Shown in pieces: positions 52,424 through 54,385 of a DNA stretch of 54,385 nt. Within the stretch, counting starts at the first letter, position 1. The number at the start of each line of letters is the position of its first letter. The notes under the pieces were generated by a model that was given only the letters and a program-made list of their open reading frames with translations, was not told the DNA's origin and did not search any database. The stretch covers positions 1-54,385 of the forward strand of contig NZ_ML133546.1 in NCBI RefSeq assembly GCF_003985145.1, in the 5' to 3' direction. Both the position numbers and the translations under genes were made by a program. Origin of the DNA: Rhizobium anhuiense. Its GTDB lineage: Bacteria; Pseudomonadota; Alphaproteobacteria; Rhizobiales; Rhizobiaceae.

Positions 52424-54076
52424 ATGCGCATAGATGTTATCGACACTATTGCCGGGTTCGAGTCGCTACGCGACAACTGGGATCGGGTCTTCATGGAAGA
52501 TCCCGACGCGCAGCATTTCCTCTCCTGGATCTGGCTGAAGAATTATCTCTCACGCCGGCGCCGCTGGTTCATCCTTGCCCTTCGCGAGCGCGATCCCGCA
52601 GCACCTTATGTCGCCTTCTTTCCGCTGCGCCTCATCACCCATCTGAACGAGAAGACCGGGCTCTTCTACGACGAAATCATAATGGCCGGGAATTTTGCGG
52701 CCGATTACACCGGCTTCATCGTCAGGCCGGATTACGAGCATCATGCCATTGCCGGTTTTGCTTCGTTTATCAAACATCAGAACTGGACCGATCTGAAGAT
52801 CGAATATTTCAGCGGCCCAGCGGGCCGGCGTGAGAAGATGATCGAGGCGCTGCAAGGGCCGGAGGTGATGTTTCGCGACAGCTCGCCGATGAACAGCGAG
52901 AACATCGACAACACGATCTGCCCGATCGTCCCGCTGCCGGCAAGCTTCGACGATTATCTCGAACAGCGCATGAGCAGCCAGACACGCCAGAAGCTCCGGC
53001 GGTTCCTGCGCAAGGTCGAAGGCGACGATATCTACCGGATCACCATGGCAACCCCCGAGACCATCGATCGCGACCTCAACATCCTCTTCAATCTCTGGCG
53101 GATCAAATGGAGCGCCCGCAAGGGTGCGGAGCGGACCGAGCGGCTAATCGTCACCACGCGCGAGATGCTGATGGACTGCTTCAACAGCGGCAATCTCGAC
53201 GTGCCGGTCTTGTGGTACGGCGACCAGCCGCTCGGCGCGCTGGCGAATATCGTCGACCGACAGAAGAAGGCCATCCTCTTCTATATCACCGGCCGCGACG
53301 AGAACTGGAAGACGCCGTCTCCCGGCCTTATCCTGCATGGCTACTGCATCCGGCGGGCGATCGAGGACGGTTTCAAGACCTATGACTTCCTGCGCGGAAA
53401 CGAACCTTACAAATATATGTTCGGGGTAGAGGAACGGCGGATCAGTTGCACCCTGTTCCGCACCCGCAACGGCCAGAACCTGCATGGCGTGCTCAACCCG
53501 CGCAGCATTCGCTTCGTCTATGAACAGGCGCTCGATATGTACCGCAACGGCGCCCGCGGTAAGGCGGAGATTGCCTTCAACCAGGTCCTGCAATCGGCTC
53601 CCGGCCATACCGGCGCGGAATTCGGCCTTGCCAATCTGCTGTTCGACCGCGGCAAGCTGACGGAGGCACTGACTGCCTACAACGCGCTCACCGAGCGAGC
53701 GCCCGATCCGACACCGATCCAGATGCGGCTTGGCGACACGCAGCTTGCCCTGCATCAATATGACCAGGCCGCAGAGACTTTCCGCCAGGTCGGCGAGATC
53801 GGGCCGCATCTCATCCAGGCGCATTACAAGCGTGGCATCGCCCTTACTGCCAGCAGACGGCTGGCTGAAGCAGAAGCCGTCTTCGCTGCGATCCAGGGAG
53901 TGCATTCGGACGATCCGGCCGCACTGGATTATGCCGCCAAGGCAAGTGCGGCGCTTGAACGCATTCGCGAATGTGCCGAGCCGGCGGCCCGCAAGACGGA
54001 CATCGTGCCGGAAACCATCGCCCGCTGGAACCGGGGACGGCAGCTCAGCGAACGACGCCGACCGCGTCTGCATTGA
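52424..54076 (+). CDS. CelD-like GNAT acyltransferase fused to TPR repeats
   Basis: A 550-residue protein. Residues about 1-340 form a FemAB/CelD-type acyltransferase with two GNAT halves: FLSWIWLKNYLSRRRRWF near 30, TRQKLRRFLRKVEG near 190 and DFLRGNEPYKYMFG near 320, the last typical of CelD/BcsL proteins of polysaccharide gene clusters. Residues about 370-510 are tetratricopeptide repeats (LANLLFDRGKLTEALTAYNA, ALHQYDQAAETFRQVGEIGP, RLAEAEAVFAAIQ). The ATG at 52424 has a G-rich Shine-Dalgarno sequence; the ATG at 52403 is less likely. A cytoplasmic enzyme that acylates a sugar or glycan precursor is plausible; the substrate is unknown. A terminator follows at 54202. Confidence 0.82.
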   Translation: MRIDVIDTIAGFESLRDNWDRVFMEDPDAQHFLSWIWLKNYLSRRRRWFILALRERDPAAPYVAFFPLRLITHLNEKTGLFYDEIIMAGNFAADYTGFIVRPDYEHHAIAGFASFIKHQNWTDLKIEYFSGPAGRREKMIEALQGPEVMFRDSSPMNSENIDNTICPIVPLPASFDDYLEQRMSSQTRQKLRRFLRKVEGDDIYRITMATPETIDRDLNILFNLWRIKWSARKGAERTERLIVTTREMLMDCFNSGNLDVPVLWYGDQPLGALANIVDRQKKAILFYITGRDENWKTPSPGLILHGYCIRRAIEDGFKTYDFLRGNEPYKYMFGVEERRISCTLFRTRNGQNLHGVLNPRSIRFVYEQALDMYRNGARGKAEIAFNQVLQSAPGHTGAEFGLANLLFDRGKLTEALTAYNALTERAPDPTPIQMRLGDTQLALHQYDQAAETFRQVGEIGPHLIQAHYKRGIALTASRRLAEAEAVFAAIQGVHSDDPAALDYAAKASAALERIRECAEPAARKTDIVPETIARWNRGRQLSERRRPRLH

Positions 54077-54201
54077 GGACTTTTTGCCATGGTGCGGAAA
54101 GGCGGTCCGACAGTTCCGGCACGACACATTTTCCGTTTCCACGCTGCCATGGGCTCTGGGGCGAGTGCTGAAGCCTTGGCTTAATTCCATCTGGAAACGC
54201 C

Positions 54202-54228
54202 AAAAGCCCGCACGAGGCGGGCTTTTTG
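54202..54228. terminator. bidirectional rho-independent terminator
   Basis: AAAAGCCCGC (54202-54211) pairs with GCGGGCTTTT (54217-54226), followed by a T on the plus strand and preceded by A's that give a T-run on the minus strand. It can end the GNAT-TPR transcript from the left and the tRNA-fMet transcript from the right. Confidence 0.88.
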
Positions 54229-54259
54229 TATCAGTGTGTATGGCGGTCTATGTGGGATT

Positions 54260-54336
<77 letters not shown>

Positions 54337-54350
54337 AGATATAATTTAAC

Positions 54351-54382
54351 ACAAAAGGCCGCTTTATGGGCGGCCCTTTTGT
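54351..54382. terminator. hairpin with flanking A/T runs near the window end
   Basis: ACAAAAGG (54351-54358) pairs with CCTTTTGT (54375-54382), with an inner CGC/GCG extension. Its symmetry suggests a bidirectional terminator of a gene lying outside the window to the right; it is upstream of the tRNA-fMet. Confidence 0.6.
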
Positions 54383-54385
54383 CTC

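Overview
The window is a 54.4 kb stretch of GC-rich alphaproteobacterial chromosome, most likely from Rhizobium (R. etli / R. leguminosarum group). The support is the C4-pathway hemA, a CP4-like aroA followed by cmk and rpsA, an FYDLN-type acidic protein beside a tRNA-Ala, RIME-like intergenic palindromes, and a uxs-uxe polysaccharide locus like the one in Sinorhizobium. No integrase, transposase, phage gene or CRISPR array was seen.

Layout. (1) 0-9.7 kb, housekeeping: the 3' end of hemA, a small membrane protein, a LysE-type exporter followed by an ArsR regulator, tRNA-Ala(GGC), an FYDLN protein, aroA-cmk-rpsA with a strong terminator, an unknown Ala/Glu-rich protein and an RNase D-like exonuclease. 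(2) 9.9-13.9 kb, GABA catabolism: a MerR-XRE-cupin fusion regulator divergent from gabT-gabD, with RIME-like repeats on both sides. (3) 13.9-17.1 kb: slyX divergent from uxaC-uxuB (glucuronate/fructuronate catabolism). (4) 17.1-36.8 kb, a carbohydrate uptake and catabolism island. A minus-strand operon encodes a Tat-exported binding protein, two permeases, a Gfo/Idh/MocA dehydrogenase, an ATPase, a choline-kinase-like phosphotransferase and an FAD/GcvT amine oxidoreductase. A TetR gene lies divergent to it. A plus-strand operon follows (Gfo/Idh/MocA, DUF993, TIM-barrel isomerase, Gfo/Idh/MocA). A second regulatory unit holds lacI-DUF2264-2-hydroxyacid dehydrogenase, divergent from a second, orphan paralogous binding protein. 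(5) 36.9-42.7 kb: uxs, uxe/galE, a processive GT2, DUF995 and a GH26-like gene, resembling the arabinose-containing polysaccharide locus of S. meliloti. (6) 42.7-51.5 kb: a small exported protein, a LuxR regulator with a degenerate receiver domain, an 834-bp intergenic region, then a type I secretion cluster with two unusual candidate substrates, a PrtD-type ABC protein with a long N-terminal extension, and an HlyD adaptor. (7) 51.6-54.4 kb: an unknown protein with hairpins in its leader, a GNAT(CelD-like)-TPR fusion and initiator tRNA-fMet.

How they may work together. A 16-bp inverted repeat of form GTAACY-N4-RGTTAY occurs upstream of the ABC operon, upstream of the Gfo-DUF993 operon and, in a weaker form, upstream of uxaC. 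This suggests that the TetR protein controls uptake of a sugar-containing (possibly glucuronate-bearing) compound together with its oxidation. The substrate is not known. The FAD/GcvT and choline-kinase-like genes hint at an N-methylated or alcohol-bearing aglycone. The polysaccharide and type I secretion loci both look like cell-surface functions, separated by a LuxR regulator that may serve either one.
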